A stretch of 64,000 nucleotides of DNA from positions 24,238 to 88,237 of the forward strand of contig NZ_ALAP01000055.1 of assembly GCF_000280905.1 (NCBI RefSeq), written 5' to 3'. How positions within the stretch are numbered: position 1 is the first letter of the stretch; each line of letters begins with the position of its first letter. The position numbers and the translations under genes were made by a program. The stretch is from Streptomyces sp. AA1529 (GTDB lineage: Bacteria; Actinomycetota; Actinomycetes; Streptomycetales; Streptomycetaceae). Positions 44,967-53,673 of this stretch are shown here, piece by piece. The notes below the pieces were generated by a model. The model worked only from the letters and a program-made list of their open reading frames with translations, was not told where the DNA came from and did not search any database.

Positions 44967-45125
44967 TCACCGTTCGGAGGGGATTCTCCCGCCGGAGGGC
45001 GGGGCCGCCGGTACCGCCGCGCCGGTTCCGGCAGCGGCGCCCGGTTCGGCCCGGCGCAGATGGGCGAGGACGGCCGGCACCCGGCGGTGGTCGTCGGGCG
45101 CGGGCGGATTCGGGGCGTCGGGCAT
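44967..45125 (-). CDS. Possible 52-residue hypothetical protein
   Basis: The frame from ATG at 45125 encodes MPDAPNPPAPDDHRRVPAV and ends SGGRIPSER. Pro/Ala-rich, no family recognised. A weak GAGG lies 6 nt before the ATG. It may be noise. Confidence 0.3.
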   Translation of the reverse strand: MPDAPNPPAPDDHRRVPAVLAHLRRAEPGAAAGTGAAVPAAPPSGGRIPSER

Positions 45126-45616
45126 CGCAGCCTCGGTGGTGCCCAGGGGGCAGGCCGGGAACGTCGGGCTCCTGGGACGGGTGGGTCTGTGAACGCGCGC
45201 ACGAGAGGCGCGCGGGGGGCGCGCCGAGCGGTGGCACACGCCGAAGTGCGGGCGCACCCGCGTTCTTCGGCTGGTCCGGGCGGCGCACGGAGCTGCGCAC
45301 GGGCTACCGGCAGCGGCGGCGGGCGGAAGCCCGTGCGCCGCCGGTCAGCGCGCCGCGTCCGGTACGGCGACCCGCGAGGGGGAGCGCGCAGACCGGGGCG
45401 CGGACCGGGGCCGGGCCGGCGCGGCCCGCCGCGGGCGCAGCAGCCCGGGGGTGCCGCGACCTGCGGCGATGGGTTTCACTCCGCCGGCCAACCGCTGATC
45501 GGCGGGGAGTTCACTGCGGCAGGTTGCCGACCCGGGGTGGAGCAGGCACCACCCCGCCGCTCCCCCGAACCGCCGGGAGCCGGGCGCTTGTCGATCCGGC
45601 GCCACCGGTAAAACTT

Positions 45617-45632
45617 TGTGAACTGATTCACA
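45617..45632. promoter_or_regulatory. CRP-type palindrome TGTGA-N6-TCACA
   Basis: TGTGAACTGATTCACA is a perfect 6-4-6 palindrome and fits the CRP/GlxR consensus GTGA-N6-TCAC. It is about 80 bp before the TPR-like gene and the only AT-rich stretch in the region. Confidence 0.6.
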
Positions 45633-45711
45633 CCACCCCCTTGGCCGGGCGGCGCAACCCGTGCTGTGATGCGCTCACATCCGGCTCGACGGCGCGCTTG
45701 GGGAGGGCACT

Positions 45712-46611
45712 GTGGCGGACACCGCCATGTCACGTTCGGAAAGGCTGGATCCGAGAGGCCCGACAGGTCATGGTGGCCCCACGGGCCCCGGCATGAGCCC
45801 GGACAGCCCGCTGGGACAGGCGGTGTGGCGGCTGCGCTCGCGGGGGTGCTGGGAGGACGCGGCGGCGCTGCTGGAGCCGTATGTGCAGGAGCATCCGCAG
45901 GCGGCCGTCGGACGGGCCGGACTGCTCGTCGAACGGTGCATGTACACCGGAGACGGCTGGCCCGTGGCGGAGGACGCGCTGCGGGTCGCCGAAGCGGTGG
46001 CGCGGGTGGACGACGACCGCGGGGCCGCGGCCTGCGAACGCGGCCAACTCGCCTACGCGGCCACCGTGCTGGGCGTCCGCGACCGGACCGACGAGGCACG
46101 GGCGGCGCTCGGCCGGGCCGCCGCCCTGCTGGAGCCGGGCGCGCCCGGCCGGGCGCTGCTGGACTTCCGGCGCGGGCTGCTGGCGGAGAACCTGAGCGAC
46201 ACCCCGGAGTCCGCGCGCGCCGCCTACCGCAGGGCGCACGCGGGCGCGACAGCCCGCGGAGACCTGCTGCTGTGCTCCTCGACCTGGCGGCATCTGGCCG
46301 GGCTCGCGGCCCGCGAGGGCGAACTGGCCGAGGCGCGCCACGGATTCGCCGAGTCGCTCCGGCTGCGGGAGGAGCTGGGGTTCCTCGTCGGCATGGCGCC
46401 CGCTCTGGCCTCGCTGGCCGAGGTGCAGCCGGAGCCCGCGGCGACCCGGCTGCGCGAGGAGGCCGGACGGCTGTTCCGGCTGCTGGGCGGCGTGCCCTCC
46501 TGGCTCGCGGACCGGCTGCCCGAGTCCGGACGGGGCGAGGAGCGGGGCGAGCAGCCGGACGGCGAGGCCGCCGCGGACGCCGCGACGGCGGTGCCCCCGA
46601 ACCGGGCGTGA
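45712..46611 (+). CDS. TPR-like helical protein
   Basis: A 299-residue protein made of helical pairs resembling tetratricopeptide repeats: WEDAAALLEPYVQEHPQAAVGRAGLL, DDRGAAACERGQLAYAATVLGV, DEARAALGRAAALLEPG, LAEARHGFAESLRLREELG. Disordered N- and C-terminal tails (Glu/Gly/Ala-rich end). TPR proteins are scaffolds; partner unknown. GTG start at 45712. The upstream CRP-type site hints at cAMP-linked control in spore germination or development, as Crp does in Streptomyces. Confidence 0.7.
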   Translation: MADTAMSRSERLDPRGPTGHGGPTGPGMSPDSPLGQAVWRLRSRGCWEDAAALLEPYVQEHPQAAVGRAGLLVERCMYTGDGWPVAEDALRVAEAVARVDDDRGAAACERGQLAYAATVLGVRDRTDEARAALGRAAALLEPGAPGRALLDFRRGLLAENLSDTPESARAAYRRAHAGATARGDLLLCSSTWRHLAGLAAREGELAEARHGFAESLRLREELGFLVGMAPALASLAEVQPEPAATRLREEAGRLFRLLGGVPSWLADRLPESGRGEERGEQPDGEAAADAATAVPPNRA

Positions 46612-46700
46612 CCCGCGTGCGGGCGTGCAGCGCCGCGTCCCGGAAGCGGCCACGCCTCAGACGTACCCGCACCAGCAGCGGCGGCGGAAGTACCCGCGCC

Positions 46701-47519
46701 TCAGAAGTGGCCGCGGACCAGTCGCTCGACGGCCGGATAGTCCTGGTCGGCCAGCGCGTCCAGCAGCGCGAGGTGGTCGGCCGCCTCGGCGAGCAGGTCG
46801 GTGGTGCGCGGGGCGGGAGTCGCCCGCAGGGCCGACAGCCGCGCCCGGCGCCGCACGTCCTCGGCGACGGCGACCAGTTGCCGGTTCCCGGTCGCCTCCA
46901 GCAGGGCGCGGTGGAAGGCGAGGTCGGTCTCGGCGTAGACGGTACGGTCTCCGCACGCCGCCGCCTGCAGGGTGTCGTCCGCGAGCGGCCGCAGCTCGGC
47001 CCAGTACCCGGGGGGCAGGGCCCGCGCGAGCCCCAGGACCGCCGGGACCTCCAGCAGGGCTTGGACCTCGGTGAGTTCGGCCAGATCACGGGGGCTGTGC
47101 GCGGCGACGCGGAAGCCCCGGTTGGGCACCGTCTCCACGGCGCCCTCGCTCGCCAGGAGCTGCATGGCCTCCCGTACGGGGGTCGGCGAGACACCGAAGC
47201 GCTCCCCCAGCGCGGGCGCGGAGTAGACCTCGCCGGGGGCCAGCTCGCCGGAGAGCAGCGCCCCGCGCAGGGCTTCGAGGATCTGGTCGCGTACGGAATG
47301 GCGCTGCGGCACCACCTTCGGGGCCGCCGGTTCGCAGTGGGTGTGCTCACAGCGGGCACTGCCGTCCGTCCGCCGGGCGCGGGCGGTGGACGGCTCGGTG
47401 GCTCGGCGGGCCGGTCCGGGGACGGCCGGGGCGAGGGGCCGGGGCACGCCGGACGGCGGGCCGGCCGCCGAAGGGACGGCAGCGGGCCCCGCAGGTGTCT
47501 CCGCTCGGCTCTGCTCCAT
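46701..47519 (-). CDS. GntR-family (FCD) transcriptional regulator
   Basis: A 272-residue regulator with an unusual 70-residue N-terminal extension (Pro/Ala/Arg-rich, with CEHTHCEP) before the winged helix: SVRDQILEALRGALLSGELAPGEVYSAPALGERFGVSPTPVREAMQLL. The C-terminal FCD all-helical effector domain follows with metal-binding type His/Asp (AETDLAFHRALLEATGN, EAADHLALLDALADQDYP). Targets unknown. Start ATG at 47519 chosen; ATG at 47555 is the alternative. Divergent from the FhuF-like gene. Confidence 0.82.
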   Translation of the reverse strand: MEQSRAETPAGPAAVPSAAGPPSGVPRPLAPAVPGPARRATEPSTARARRTDGSARCEHTHCEPAAPKVVPQRHSVRDQILEALRGALLSGELAPGEVYSAPALGERFGVSPTPVREAMQLLASEGAVETVPNRGFRVAAHSPRDLAELTEVQALLEVPAVLGLARALPPGYWAELRPLADDTLQAAACGDRTVYAETDLAFHRALLEATGNRQLVAVAEDVRRRARLSALRATPAPRTTDLLAEAADHLALLDALADQDYPAVERLVRGHF

Positions 47520-47617
47520 GGGGCCCCCAGCACTCTGCGTACCTGTCTTCGCCATGCAGGCTGCCGTGCACCCTAGGCCGCGGCGACACGAGATCAAACC
47601 TCGGGCGTGATCAGTTA

Positions 47618-47632
47618 AGGTAAGGCTTACCT
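47618..47632. promoter_or_regulatory. Iron box (DmdR/IdeR-type operator)
   Basis: AGGTAAGGCTTACCT is a perfect 7-1-7 palindrome, preceded by TTA, and matches the actinobacterial iron box TTAGGTTAGGCTAACCTAA well. It sits 29 bp before the chosen start of the FhuF-like gene, so iron-loaded DmdR should repress it. Confidence 0.85.
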
Positions 47633-47660
47633 GCTGATGCTCGTCGATTCGGTGGTCCCC

Positions 47661-48512
47661 ATGACCGTGCCCACCCTCGCCCCCGTAGCCTCTGACGTCT
47701 CCCCTTTCCATGCCGCCTACGCCCGGCTGACCGAGGTGCTCCCGTCGCTGGGTGTGACCGAGACCACGGCCCGCGAACCGCTCCCCGAGGGCCCCGGCTG
47801 GGTGCGCGCCGCAGCGCTGGCGGACGGTGGCGAGGCGCTCGACGCGTTCCTCGCCTGGGACGAGGAGCAGATCCTGCGGGACCACGGGCGGCCCGGGCGC
47901 CCGGACGTCGTTGCCGGCTTCGGGCTGCACCGCTACGCCTGGCCCGTCTGCCTGCTGGTCACCGTCCCGTGGTTCCTCCGGCGCCGGGTGCCCCGGCTGC
48001 CGGTGGAGGCCGTGGCGGTGCAGCGGTCCCAGGGGCGGCTCGCGGTCCGGATCGAGGAGTTCGCCTGCCTGCCGGACGACCCCGCGGCGGCCGCACCGGG
48101 CGCCCGCGTGGTCCCCGGCGAGGAGGCGCTGCGGGCCGAGGTGCGGAACGCGGTGGCCGCCCATCTCGCGCCGGTGCTGGAGGGGTTCGGGCCCCGGATG
48201 CGGCGCGGCGCGCGGGCGCTGTGGGGAATGGTGACGGACGAGATCACCGAGGGGCTCTGGTACCTGGGGCACCTGCTGGGCGAGGAGCCGCGCGCCCGGG
48301 CGGAGGCCGGACTGCTGCTCCCCGGCGCGGTCGCGCCCTTCGCCCAGGGCGCGGGCTTCCGCGAGCTGCCCGGACCCGGCGGGGCGGCGCTGACCACCCG
48401 CGACCGGGCGAGCTGCTGCCTCTACTACACCCTCCGGCCCGAGGACACCTGCGTCACCTGTCCCCGGACATGCGACGCGGAACGAATCGAGCGGATGACC
48501 GTGGTCCGCTGA
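47661..48512 (+). CDS. FhuF-like (2Fe-2S) ferric siderophore reductase
   Basis: A 283-residue protein. The C-terminal cluster motif CCLYYTLRPEDTCVTCPRTC (Cys-Cys, ten residues, Cys-X2-Cys) is the FhuF signature for an unusual [2Fe-2S] centre. FhuF-type proteins reduce ferric siderophores in the cytosol to release iron. The iron box directly upstream supports this. ATG at 47661 (MTVPTLAPV) preferred; ATG at 47637 would start only 4 nt after the operator. No siderophore transporter is next to it. Confidence 0.85.
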   Translation: MTVPTLAPVASDVSPFHAAYARLTEVLPSLGVTETTAREPLPEGPGWVRAAALADGGEALDAFLAWDEEQILRDHGRPGRPDVVAGFGLHRYAWPVCLLVTVPWFLRRRVPRLPVEAVAVQRSQGRLAVRIEEFACLPDDPAAAAPGARVVPGEEALRAEVRNAVAAHLAPVLEGFGPRMRRGARALWGMVTDEITEGLWYLGHLLGEEPRARAEAGLLLPGAVAPFAQGAGFRELPGPGGAALTTRDRASCCLYYTLRPEDTCVTCPRTCDAERIERMTVVR

Positions 48513-48721
48513 GATGTTCGACCCCGGGTCCCTCTCCCGGCCCCCTGCGCTCCCTTTTCGCGTGCTCTTCCCCTGAAACCCCCCGGCGGGGTGGCGCTCT
48601 CCCGTAAGGATGCTCGGGACGAAGCAAGCCAGAGCGCGAGCGCGACACCGCCTCGCACGCGACGGGGCCTACTCGGCGTCCCCGGCGTGCGCCCGCGGTA
48701 CGCGCGGCAAGGGGCACCCCG

Positions 48722-49837
48722 ATGAGACTGACCGACATACCGCTGAACTGGCTGCTGCCGAGCGCCGTGCTGCTCGTCGGCACTCTGGCCGCGGTGCTGG
48801 TGATGGCGCGCTCGCGCCGGCACGGCTCCGCCTCCGAGAGCGAGAGCGCGCACGGACAGCCCGACTCCGCGGAGCGGGCCGAGGAGCGGCGGCGCCGCAA
48901 GGAGACGCTCTACGCGACGGCCGCCTACCTGCTGTTGTTCTGCTGCGCCGCGGTCGCCGCGGCTCTCTCCTTCCACGGGCTGGTCGGATTCGGCAGGCAG
49001 AACCTGGGCCTGGGCGGCGGCTGGGAGTACCTGGTGCCGTTCGGGCTGGACGGCGCCGCGATGTTCTCCGCCGTGATCGCCGTGCGGGAGGCCAGCCACG
49101 GGGACGCCTCGCTGGGATCGCGCCTGCTGGTGTGGATCTTCGCGGGGGCCGCGGCGTGGTTCAACTGGGTGCACGCGCCGCGCGGCACCGGACACGACGG
49201 CGCCCCGCAGTTCTTCGCGGGGATGTCGCTCTCGGCCGCGATCCTGTTCGACCGGGCGCTCAAGCAGACCCGCCGCGCGGCGCTGCGCGACCAGGGCCTG
49301 GTGCCGCGTCCGCTGCCGCAGATCCGCATCGTCCGCTGGCTGCGGGCCCCCCGGGAGACGTTCGGGGCGTGGTCGCTGATGCTGCTGGAAGGGGTGCGGA
49401 CGCTGGACGAGGCCGTCGACGAGGTGCGCGAGGACCGGCGGCAGCACGACCAGGAGCGGCAGCGTCGCAAGGACCAGGAGCGCCTGGACCGGGCCCGGGT
49501 GAAGGCCATCAACCGGCAGCACCGCAGGTGGAGCCGGGGACGCGGGGCGGCGGCTCCCCATGTGGAGGTCGAGCTCGGCGCGCCCGCGCCGTCCGCGTCC
49601 TCCGGCGGGAGCGAGCCGTCCGGCGAGCTGCCCGCGGTGGCCGCCTCTCCCGTGCCGCCCCGCGGCAGGCCCGCGCTGCAGGCGGTCGGGGACGACAGCG
49701 CCTCGGCGCGCGCCCGCCGGGAGGGCGAGCTCACGGGTGGCGAGTCCGGCCGGGAGGGCGGCGAGAAGGGCGCGGCCAGCCCGCGGCTGGACACCCTGGA
49801 GGAGAAGCTGGCCGAGATCGAGCGGCAGTTCGGCTGA
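48722..49837 (+). CDS. DUF2637 (Spd-like) membrane protein
   Basis: A 371-residue protein with one N-terminal helix (LNWLLPSAVLLVGTLAAVLVM), a charged linker, then three to four helices of the DUF2637 core (ETLYATAAYLLLFCCAAVAAA, PFGLDGAAMFSAVIAVREAS, LLVWIFAGAAAWFNWVHAP, AGMSLSAAILFDRALKQ). A highly charged coiled-coil-like stretch (EDRRQHDQERQRRKDQERLD) and a disordered tail follow. DUF2637 proteins include plasmid spread proteins (SpdB-type) but chromosomal copies are common in Streptomyces; role here unknown. Ribosome site AAGGGGCACCCCG is moderate. Confidence 0.82.
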   Translation: MRLTDIPLNWLLPSAVLLVGTLAAVLVMARSRRHGSASESESAHGQPDSAERAEERRRRKETLYATAAYLLLFCCAAVAAALSFHGLVGFGRQNLGLGGGWEYLVPFGLDGAAMFSAVIAVREASHGDASLGSRLLVWIFAGAAAWFNWVHAPRGTGHDGAPQFFAGMSLSAAILFDRALKQTRRAALRDQGLVPRPLPQIRIVRWLRAPRETFGAWSLMLLEGVRTLDEAVDEVREDRRQHDQERQRRKDQERLDRARVKAINRQHRRWSRGRGAAAPHVEVELGAPAPSASSGGSEPSGELPAVAASPVPPRGRPALQAVGDDSASARARREGELTGGESGREGGEKGAASPRLDTLEEKLAEIERQFG

Positions 49838-49927
49838 CGGTCCGGCAGTCCGCCGGTGCGGCACGGAAGCCCGGCCAGGGCCCCTCTCCGCACCGGCGGT
49901 GCCGGTCGTCCCGCGGTGGCAGGCGCC

Positions 49928-51172
49928 TCAGCCACCCGCACCGGTGCGCCGTGCGGGGAAGCCGCGGCTTCGGGCCGCGTACACCAGGGCCAGCACCGGC
50001 AGCATCAGTGCCAGGACGCTCCACGGGAACGACGCGGCGCCCAGGGCGTCCAGCAGCACGCCGCCCACGACTCCCCCGCCCGCCATGGCCGCGTTCCACA
50101 GCGTGACGAGCATCGCCTGCGCGGCGTCCGCGGACTCGCCGCCCGCCTCGCCGACGGCCGTCTGCAGCAGCGTCGGAGCCCCTCCCCAGCCGAGCCCCCA
50201 GAGCGCGACGGCCGCGTAGACGAGCGGTGTGCTGTCGGCCGCCACCGCCAGGACTGCCGCCGCCAGGGCGACCAGCAGGGCGCCGCCGAGCGTCAGCGCG
50301 CGCAGCCCGCGGCCGATGTGCGTGCCGACGGACCAGATGCTGAGCAACGAGGCGGCGCCGAACACCAGCAGCACGCGGTCGACCGAACCGCCCAGGCCCG
50401 CGTGGTCGAGGAAGGCGGCGATGTAGGTGTAGAGCACCGTATGGGCGAGTACCCAGCCGAGCGTGGTGAGCAGGACGGGCAGCACCCCGGGGATGCGCAG
50501 CACGGCGGCCATGGGAGTGCGGTCGTCCGGCTGCTGCCCGGGCTGGTCGGGGACGGCGGCGGTGATCCAGCCGAGCAGGACGGCGGTCAGCGCCGTCATG
50601 GCCCAGAAGGCGGTGCGCCAGCCGAGTGCGTTGCCCAGGAAGGTGCCTGCGGGAACGCCCAGCGACAGCGCGACCGGGATACCGGCCATGGCGATCGCGA
50701 TGGCCCGGCCGCCCAGGTGGGCGGGGACCAGGCGGCGTGCGTATCCGGCCAGCAGCGCCCAGGCGAGCCCGGCCGCCACACCGGCGACGAAGCGCGCGGT
50801 CATGGTGAGGGTGTAGTCGGTGGAGACGGCTGTGACGGTGTTGGCCGCGGCGAAGCCGGCCATCGCGGCCAGCAGCAGCCGCTTGCGGCGCCATCCGGCG
50901 GTGAAGGCGGTGAGCGGGACGGCCGTGAGCGCGGTGCCGACGGCGTAGATGGTGACGCTCTGGCCCATGGCGGACTCGCCGACGGCGAGGTCGCCGCTCA
51001 TCCCGGGCAGCAGGCCGGCGGGCAGGGTCTCGGTGAGGCTGGTGACGAAGACGGCGGTGGCGAGTGCCAGCAGGGCGGCGAGCGGGAGCGCCTCGCGCCG
51101 GGAGCCGGCGGGTTCGGACGGCCCCGGAGCGCCGTCCGGGGTGAGCGCGTGCTGCGCGGTGTCGGTTCGCAT
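49928..51172 (-). CDS. MFS transporter, drug/sugar-efflux type
   Basis: A 414-residue transporter with 12 membrane segments. The DHA1-like motif SLTETLPAGLLPGMSGDLAVGESAMGQSVTIYAVGTALTAVPL and VAGVAAGLAWALLAGYARRLVP place it with AraJ/Cmx-like efflux proteins. ATG at 51172 chosen; TTG at 51187 would extend by five residues. Divergent from a MerR regulator across a MerR-type operator, so induced efflux is likely; the inducer is unknown. Confidence 0.87.
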   Translation of the reverse strand: MRTDTAQHALTPDGAPGPSEPAGSRREALPLAALLALATAVFVTSLTETLPAGLLPGMSGDLAVGESAMGQSVTIYAVGTALTAVPLTAFTAGWRRKRLLLAAMAGFAAANTVTAVSTDYTLTMTARFVAGVAAGLAWALLAGYARRLVPAHLGGRAIAIAMAGIPVALSLGVPAGTFLGNALGWRTAFWAMTALTAVLLGWITAAVPDQPGQQPDDRTPMAAVLRIPGVLPVLLTTLGWVLAHTVLYTYIAAFLDHAGLGGSVDRVLLVFGAASLLSIWSVGTHIGRGLRALTLGGALLVALAAAVLAVAADSTPLVYAAVALWGLGWGGAPTLLQTAVGEAGGESADAAQAMLVTLWNAAMAGGGVVGGVLLDALGAASFPWSVLALMLPVLALVYAARSRGFPARRTGAGG

Positions 51173-51187
51173 GACCGGTATGCTCAA

Positions 51188-51209
51188 ACCCTCACACGGA
51201 TGTGAAGGT
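51188..51209. promoter_or_regulatory. MerR-type operator in the MFS promoter
   Basis: ACCCTCACACGGATGTGAAGGT: inverted arms ACC-N-TCACA / TGTGA-N-GGT around a 4-bp centre. On the minus strand it fills a 19-nt spacer between TTGACC (51214-51209, overlapping the operator edge) and a weak TTGAGC, the long spacing that MerR activators correct. Confidence 0.7.
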
Positions 51210-51276
51210 CAAGTCGGTGTCCGCGGAGCGTCTTCCCAGACGTTTCCGCAGGGTGCCGGGGAGGGCGGAGGGCCTG

Positions 51277-51777
51277 ATGCGGATCGGCGAACTCGCGGAG
51301 CGGACGGGGACACCCAGGCGACTGCTGCGCTACTACGAGGAGCAGGGGCTCATCGCCGCGGACCGGGCCCCCAACGGCTACCGCGACTACGACGAGCGGT
51401 TCGTCGACCGCGTGCTGCAGATCCGGGGGCTGCTGGACGCCGGGCTGCCCACCCGGATCATCAAGCAGATCCTGCCGTGCCTCGACAAGCCCCGGGTCAT
51501 CCACTTCCGGGACGCCACCCCGGAGATGCTGGCCACACTGGAGGACCAGCTGGAGCGGATGACGGCCCGGGTGCAGTGCCTGGCCCGGAACCGGGACGCC
51601 ATCGCGGCCTACCTCGAAGAGGTACGGGCCACTCGCGCCCGGGGACCGGAGGAGGCGCGGGGCGCGGACGTCCCGGCGGCGTCCGCCGCGCCGGCGCACC
51701 CCGCCGGCCCGCACCCCGCACCCGGGCACACCGGCACGGCACCCGGCAGCCCCCGCGTCAGCTCTCCCACACCGTGA
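51277..51777 (+). CDS. MerR-family transcriptional regulator
   Basis: A 166-residue regulator: MRIGELAERTGTPRRLLRYYEEQGLI winged-helix start, NGYRDYDERFVDRVLQIRGLLDAGLPTRIIKQILPCL, then the dimerising helix EMLATLEDQLERMTARVQCLARNRDAIAAYLEEV and a Pro/Ala-rich tail. Two Cys (in LPCL and VQCL) exist but no metal-site pattern, so a drug or other small-molecule sensor is more likely. ATG at 51277 follows GGAGGGCC. Its 3' end overlaps the convergent PP2C-like gene by 20 bp. Confidence 0.88.
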   Translation: MRIGELAERTGTPRRLLRYYEEQGLIAADRAPNGYRDYDERFVDRVLQIRGLLDAGLPTRIIKQILPCLDKPRVIHFRDATPEMLATLEDQLERMTARVQCLARNRDAIAAYLEEVRATRARGPEEARGADVPAASAAPAHPAGPHPAPGHTGTAPGSPRVSSPTP

Positions 51778-52906
51778 CCGCGGTACGGTCCCCCCGGTGC
51801 CCCTCCACCGCGCACAGCAGGCCGTCCAGATAGGCCCCGGCACCGGGAGGACCGCCGCCCGCACCGGTCCAACGGGTGGCGAGCCGCTCCGCGAAGGCGG
51901 GCTCGGAGCGCAGCGGTTCCGCCACACCGGGGCCGCACAGCAGCAGCACGTCCCCCGGCTCCGCGGCCCGGGAGCGGAAGTGGAACGGGGCCGCGGCCGC
52001 CCCCGCGGCCCGCTCGGCCGGAGCGAAACCGTCCCGGGCCGCCGCCGCGCCCGCGGCCGGATCGCGGCCCGCCGGAGTGTCGGGAGGCGGCGGCGCGTGG
52101 GTGGCGGCGGGTTCGATGTCCTGCCAGCCGTCGCCGCTGCGCCGGAAGGCTCCGCCCGCACCGGCGCCGAAGAACACCCGGGTGCGGCAGCGCGGGTCGT
52201 CGGGCAGCAGCAGGCAGCGCAGATCGACGGTGTGCCGCGCGGGTTCCAGTCCCAGGGCCGCGGCCTGGGCACGCAGCCTGCCGAAGGCGCGGTCCGTCAA
52301 CCGGTGCAGGCCCGGTTGCAGCGCACTGGTGCGGTCCTCCCGCAGATCCCGGGCGAGCCGGGCGCTGCTGCGGCCGACCGCCTCTCCCACCGCGTGCAAC
52401 GCTTCGCGCGCGGCGCGGTGCCCGTCCGGTCCCGACCGTCCTCCGGCCGCGACGGCCACCAGCAGCAGCCCGTCCTCCTCGGCGCCGAACCGTGCGGCCA
52501 ACAGCGCGTCCGTCCGCGGCCGCCCTTCCCGCCGCCCGGCGGCGCCGCGTACGGAGACCGCGTGCAGCTCCGCGGAGCCGAACCGCGCCGACTCCAGCAC
52601 GGTGTCCGGCACCCACTCCTCCGGCGCGTCCGGTGCGGCGGGCGGCAGCACCCCGGCCGGCAGTGCGGACACCGGCGCGGCGCCGGGTCCCGGACCGGGC
52701 GGGGCCCCGGCAGGCGCGGGGTCCGCGTGGGGACCGGGGCCCGGCGGGTCGGCGGGCGGGCCGGTCAGCGTGCGGCTCACCGAGCGATAGCGCTCGTCCA
52801 GGGTGTCCCGGGCGCGTGCCCGGCCGGTGTCCGCAGCGTGCGGGTCGTACAACTGGGCCCACCAGTCGTGGTGTTCGTCTGCGTCCTGCGCCCCCTGTCC
52901 ACTCAT
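51758..52906 (-). CDS. PP2C-like protein, probably catalytically degenerate
   Basis: A 382-residue protein. A Pro/Gly-rich N-terminal third is followed by a PP2C-type fold: SVRGAAGRREGRPRTDALLAA, LLLVAVAAGGRSGPDGHRAA, FFGAGAGGAFRRSGDGW, EPGDVLLLCGPGVAEPL, HRGDRTAVTVWES. In active PP2C enzymes the second motif reads as Asp-Gly-His-Gly-Gly and the fourth ends Asp-Gly. Here the metal Asps are shifted or missing, so it may bind phosphoproteins without cleaving them. ATG at 52906; the frame continues upstream but is not coding-like. Confidence 0.75.
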   Translation of the reverse strand: MSGQGAQDADEHHDWWAQLYDPHAADTGRARARDTLDERYRSVSRTLTGPPADPPGPGPHADPAPAGAPPGPGPGAAPVSALPAGVLPPAAPDAPEEWVPDTVLESARFGSAELHAVSVRGAAGRREGRPRTDALLAARFGAEEDGLLLVAVAAGGRSGPDGHRAAREALHAVGEAVGRSSARLARDLREDRTSALQPGLHRLTDRAFGRLRAQAAALGLEPARHTVDLRCLLLPDDPRCRTRVFFGAGAGGAFRRSGDGWQDIEPAATHAPPPPDTPAGRDPAAGAAAARDGFAPAERAAGAAAAPFHFRSRAAEPGDVLLLCGPGVAEPLRSEPAFAERLATRWTGAGGGPPGAGAYLDGLLCAVEGHRGDRTAVTVWES

Positions 52907-53112
52907 CGGCTCATTGTCCCGCGCACGGACCGGCTGGGAAGGGCGTACGCGGGATACGGCCCCGGGGTCCCGGTCCGGCATCGGAGAACGATCAGCCCGC
53001 CGGGGGCTTCCACGGGTTCGCGGCGGCGGTCTCCGCCGGCCGGCGGGCACGGCCGGGGGCTGTGCCCGCACCAGCCGGAATACCGGCTCGCGGGCGCCGG
53101 TTGCAGCAGACC

Positions 53113-53673
53113 ATGCACCGTCCACAGGAGCCGTCCAGCGGCATACATCCCCTGCTCGCCGGACGCTTCAGCCCCTACCGGTTCGATCCGTCGGCGGCTG
53201 TCGACGACCACGCTCTCGGGCTGCTGCTGGAAGCCGCGCGATGGGCACCGTCGGCGGGCAACTCCCAGCCGTGGGGCTTCTTCACCGGCAGACCCGGCGA
53301 GCCGGAGCACGACCGGATACTCCCCCACCTCGCGCCGAGCTCGGCCCGCTGGGCGACGGACGCGGGCCTGCTCGTCGTCACGCTGACCCGCCGGCACGTC
53401 GATGACACGCAGTTGCTCCACTCCGAGTTCGCGGACTACGACCTCGGCCAGGCCATCGCCCACATGACGGTGCAGGCCCAGGCCATGGGGCTGGCCGCAC
53501 ACCAATTCCGGGCCTTCGACCTGGAGGGGCTCACCAAGGAGCTGGACCCGAACCCGGGCTGGGCGATCGTCTCGATGGCCGCGGTCGGCAAGGCGGCCGG
53601 CGGACCTCCGGAGGGCCGGGTCCGGCACAGCGTCGCACGGTTGCGCTCCGCGCCCTGGTCACCGGCGGAGTAG
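53113..53673 (+). CDS. Nitroreductase-family FMN oxidoreductase
   Basis: A 186-residue protein of the nitroreductase fold: the FMN phosphate site region GRFSPYRFD, then LLLEAARWAPSAGNSQPWGFFTG and LGQAIAHMTVQAQAMGLAAHQFRAFD. Reduces nitro, quinone or azo compounds with NAD(P)H in known members; substrate here unknown. The upstream frame runs antisense to the PP2C-like gene; ATG at 53113 fits the fold start. Confidence 0.85.
   Translation: MHRPQEPSSGIHPLLAGRFSPYRFDPSAAVDDHALGLLLEAARWAPSAGNSQPWGFFTGRPGEPEHDRILPHLAPSSARWATDAGLLVVTLTRRHVDDTQLLHSEFADYDLGQAIAHMTVQAQAMGLAAHQFRAFDLEGLTKELDPNPGWAIVSMAAVGKAAGGPPEGRVRHSVARLRSAPWSPAE

Larger units (their letters stand above)
44946..45711. other. Long intergenic region with a CRP-type site
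   Basis: A 766-bp region between pucR and the TPR-like gene. It contains a doubtful small ORF on the minus strand (44967-45125) and a TGTGA-N6-TCACA palindrome at 45617-45632. The remainder is GC-rich and shows no gene that I can support. Confidence 0.5.

Noticed and set aside
45060..45611. 183-codon frame on the plus strand between pucR and the TPR-like gene
   Set aside because: Arg/Gly-rich composition, no ribosome site, and no domain; likely chance in GC-rich DNA.
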